This document shows positions 62,422 through 64,000 of a DNA stretch of 64,000 nucleotides, one piece after another (within the stretch, counting starts at the first letter, position 1; each line of letters starts with the position of its first letter). The stretch spans positions 126,501-190,500 of the forward strand of contig NZ_FNUZ01000002.1 in NCBI RefSeq assembly GCF_900108225.1. The letters are read 5' to 3'. Below the pieces are notes generated by a model. That model was not told where the DNA came from, did not search any database, and was given only the letters and a program-made list of their open reading frames with translations. The position numbers and the translations under genes are program-made. Source of the stretch: Thalassococcus halodurans (GTDB taxonomy: Bacteria; Pseudomonadota; Alphaproteobacteria; Rhodobacterales; Rhodobacteraceae).

Positions 62422-64000
62422 ATGGCTGATTTGTTTTTGGACTGGGGTGATCTGTCCACCCAAAACCAGGCACTGACTGACACAGGCGGCGTATCCGCGA
62501 CGGTTGAAACAGGCGGCGTTGCTGTCGACATCTCCTTCGCAGAAACCGAAGAGGGCGCGAGCGCCAAGTACGTCGATTTCCTCGGCTACGTGGAAGAAGG
62601 CGAACCCTTTGATCCCAACTCGAACCTGAAACTGTTCGGTGACGGACAGGCGAGCGTCGACAACGGCACCAACACCTCGGTCACCACACTTGATTTCCGC
62701 GCGACAGACGATGCTTACGCAGACAGCGTACAGAACGTTTCCTTCCGTCTGAGCGATGTCGATTTCGCGTCCACAGGCGAAGATTTGAACGGTCTGGAAG
62801 GCGAAGGCTTTCAGGACATCGTCACCATTCTGGCCTATGACGCGGATGGCAACGCTGTTCCTGTGACCATCACGTCCAGCGGCGCAGGCACAGTGTCCGG
62901 CGACACAGCCACAGGCACGACAACAACCAATCTTGAAGATGCCGACGGCTCTTTCCTTGTGAACATCGCGGGCCCCGTTTCGCGCATCGAAATCCTCTAC
63001 GACAACGGTGGCCTGTCCGGTCAGGCGATTATGGTCTCTGACGTCCATTTCTCGACTGTCGATCCGGTTGTGGACCTGCCGCCCGTTGCAAACGATGACC
63101 TTGGCTTTGGCGACGAAGACACCGCGATTGTTGTGAATGTTCTTGGCAACGACAGCGATCCCGAAGGTCAGCCGCTGACCGTTACATCTGTCACAGACCC
63201 GGCGAACGGCACCGTATCGTTCACACCGGAAGGTGAGCTGACATACACGCCGAACCCCGATTTCAACGGCACAGACACAGTCACTTACACAGTCACAGAC
63301 CCGACCGGTCTGACTGATACAGCAACTGTGACCTTCACTGTTGATCCCATCAACGATGCGCCCGTCGCGGTTGATGACGAACTGATCACAGACGAAGACA
63401 CTCCGCTGACGATCAATGTTCTGGGCAACGACAGCGATCCGGAAGGTCAGGCGATCACAGTTGTGGATGCGACCGACCCGGCAAACGGCACAATCAGCCT
63501 GTCCGCTGACGGTACCCTGACCTACACGCCGAACCCTGATTTCAATGGTACGGACGAGATGACGTACACCATCGCGGATGCAGATGGTGTGACCTCGACT
63601 GCGACCGTCTTCATCACCGTAAACCCGACGCCCGATGCGCCGGTGGCGGCAGACGATGAGGTGACCGGCGATGAAGATACGCCGATCGTGGTCAATGTTC
63701 TGGAGAACGACGTTGATCCGGATGGCGATCCGCTGACCGTGACAGATGTGACCGAGCCCACAAACGGCACCGTCACCTTCACACCGGAAGGCGAGATCAC
63801 CTACACGCCCGATCCGGACTTCACCGGTACGGACACTGTGACCTACACAGTGACCGATCCCGATGGTCTGACCGACACAGCGACCGTGACCTTCACCGTC
63901 GACCCGACACCGGATGCACCGGTTGCGGCGGACGACGAGCTGGTAACAGACGAAGACACCCCGCTGACGATCAACATCCTAGACAACGACAGCGATCCGG
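62422..64000 (+). CDS. Large repeat adhesin with cadherin/Ig-like tandem domains (3' truncated by window)
   Basis: The frame is open from ATG 62422 to the right edge (526 codons). Residues 1-215 form a unique acidic N-terminal domain without signal peptide ('MADLFLDWGDLSTQNQALTD', 'FVNIAGPVSRIEILYDNGG'-type strands). From residue ~218 come tandem 93-residue repeats of the bacterial Ig/cadherin-like type, each with 'DEDTxxxxNVLxNDSDPEG', 'NGTVSFTPEGELTYTPNPDF' and 'GTDTVTYTVTD'. Acidic DxD/NDSDP motifs should bind calcium. Such proteins are normally exported by type I secretion through a C-terminal signal, which would lie outside the window. Role: attachment or biofilm matrix. Confidence 0.85.
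   Translation, partial: MADLFLDWGDLSTQNQALTDTGGVSATVETGGVAVDISFAETEEGASAKYVDFLGYVEEGEPFDPNSNLKLFGDGQASVDNGTNTSVTTLDFRATDDAYADSVQNVSFRLSDVDFASTGEDLNGLEGEGFQDIVTILAYDADGNAVPVTITSSGAGTVSGDTATGTTTTNLEDADGSFLVNIAGPVSRIEILYDNGGLSGQAIMVSDVHFSTVDPVVDLPPVANDDLGFGDEDTAIVVNVLGNDSDPEGQPLTVTSVTDPANGTVSFTPEGELTYTPNPDFNGTDTVTYTVTDPTGLTDTATVTFTVDPINDAPVAVDDELITDEDTPLTINVLGNDSDPEGQAITVVDATDPANGTISLSADGTLTYTPNPDFNGTDEMTYTIADADGVTSTATVFITVNPTPDAPVAADDEVTGDEDTPIVVNVLENDVDPDGDPLTVTDVTEPTNGTVTFTPEGEITYTPDPDFTGTDTVTYTVTDPDGLTDTATVTFTVDPTPDAPVAADDELVTDEDTPLTINILDNDSDP
63094..64000 (+). repeat. Tandem 279-bp repeats in the adhesin gene
   Basis: Equivalent codons (Asp-Asp before the DEDT motif) start at 63094, 63373, 63652 and 63931: exactly 279 bases, or 93 residues, apart. 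Three full units and the start of a fourth are visible. Nucleotide identity between units is partial and highest in the ends of each unit, so slippage or recombination between units is possible. Confidence 0.88.

Noticed and set aside
63094-64000. CRISPR-like array because of regular repeats
   Set aside because: The 279-bp period is an integral number of codons and keeps an open frame with Ig-like repeats. There are no short direct repeats with unique spacers.

Overview
The window comes from a chromosome of a Roseobacter-group alphaproteobacterium (Rhodobacteraceae); I cannot name the genus. The evidence is the gene set and order: ALA synthase HemA behind an FnrL-type site, a RodZ-like gene next to ispG, CckA, BetI/ChoWV, DctBD, many short operons with ATGA stop/start overlaps, and a dispersed set of corrinoid methyl-transfer genes typical of this group. 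There are no insertion sequences, phage genes or CRISPR arrays. The only tRNA is tRNA-Leu(CAA).

Layout. 1-2.3 kb: 3' part of mfd and a membrane cyclic-nucleotide-binding protein. 2.4-6.6 kb: a Sel1 protein, then a leftward methyl-THF operon (small 'virulence factor' domain protein, MetF-like reductase, HAD phosphatase, pterin-binding methyltransferase) and a decayed sulfotransferase. 6.8-9.4 kb: Ppx/GppA, RlmE, a lipocalin-like lipoprotein. 9.4-12 kb: betI diverging from choWV with a probable BetI operator. 12-16 kb: glycosyltransferase, fluoroacetate-dehalogenase-like hydrolase, membrane protein, M20 peptidase. 16.3-29.2 kb: hemA, rodZ-like, ispG, an M48/DsbA/thioredoxin operon, aminotransferase, amidase, PBP1A, prfB. 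29.2-33.3 kb: an XRE regulator with twin palindromic operators, a small OB-fold-like protein, and ilvIH behind a complete transcription attenuator. 33.4-46.4 kb: corrinoid reactivator, agmatinase, guaB, RsmB-like methyltransferase, cckA, then the leftward operon trpG-trpD-ung-trpC-moaC-moeA. 46.6-52 kb: divergent polysaccharide deacetylase, DUF1638 protein, a 57-residue membrane protein, corrinoid protein, radical SAM protein, homocysteine methyltransferase. 52-57 kb: purC-purS-purQ and dctBD. 57-59 kb: a conserved hypothetical, dsbB, yqaA, tRNA. 59.4-64 kb: a glycosidase-like protein and the start of a large repeat adhesin that runs off the window.

How the parts fit. Four scattered loci supply every part of a B12-dependent methionine synthase that other bacteria make as one MetH polypeptide: pterin-binding methyltransferase (3.1-4.2 kb), corrinoid carrier (48.9-49.6 kb), zinc homocysteine methyltransferase (50.9-52.0 kb) and iron-sulfur reactivator (33.5-35.5 kb). 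The three enzymes that must each meet the corrinoid carrier all end in a glycine plus poly-arginine tail closing RRRRG, while the carrier itself starts with a very acidic segment. This looks like a charge-based docking code and is the observation I would follow first. The ilvIH leader (MKTSIVLVVGKWRMGR with mutually exclusive hairpins) and the twin operator at 30.1 kb are the clearest regulatory finds.
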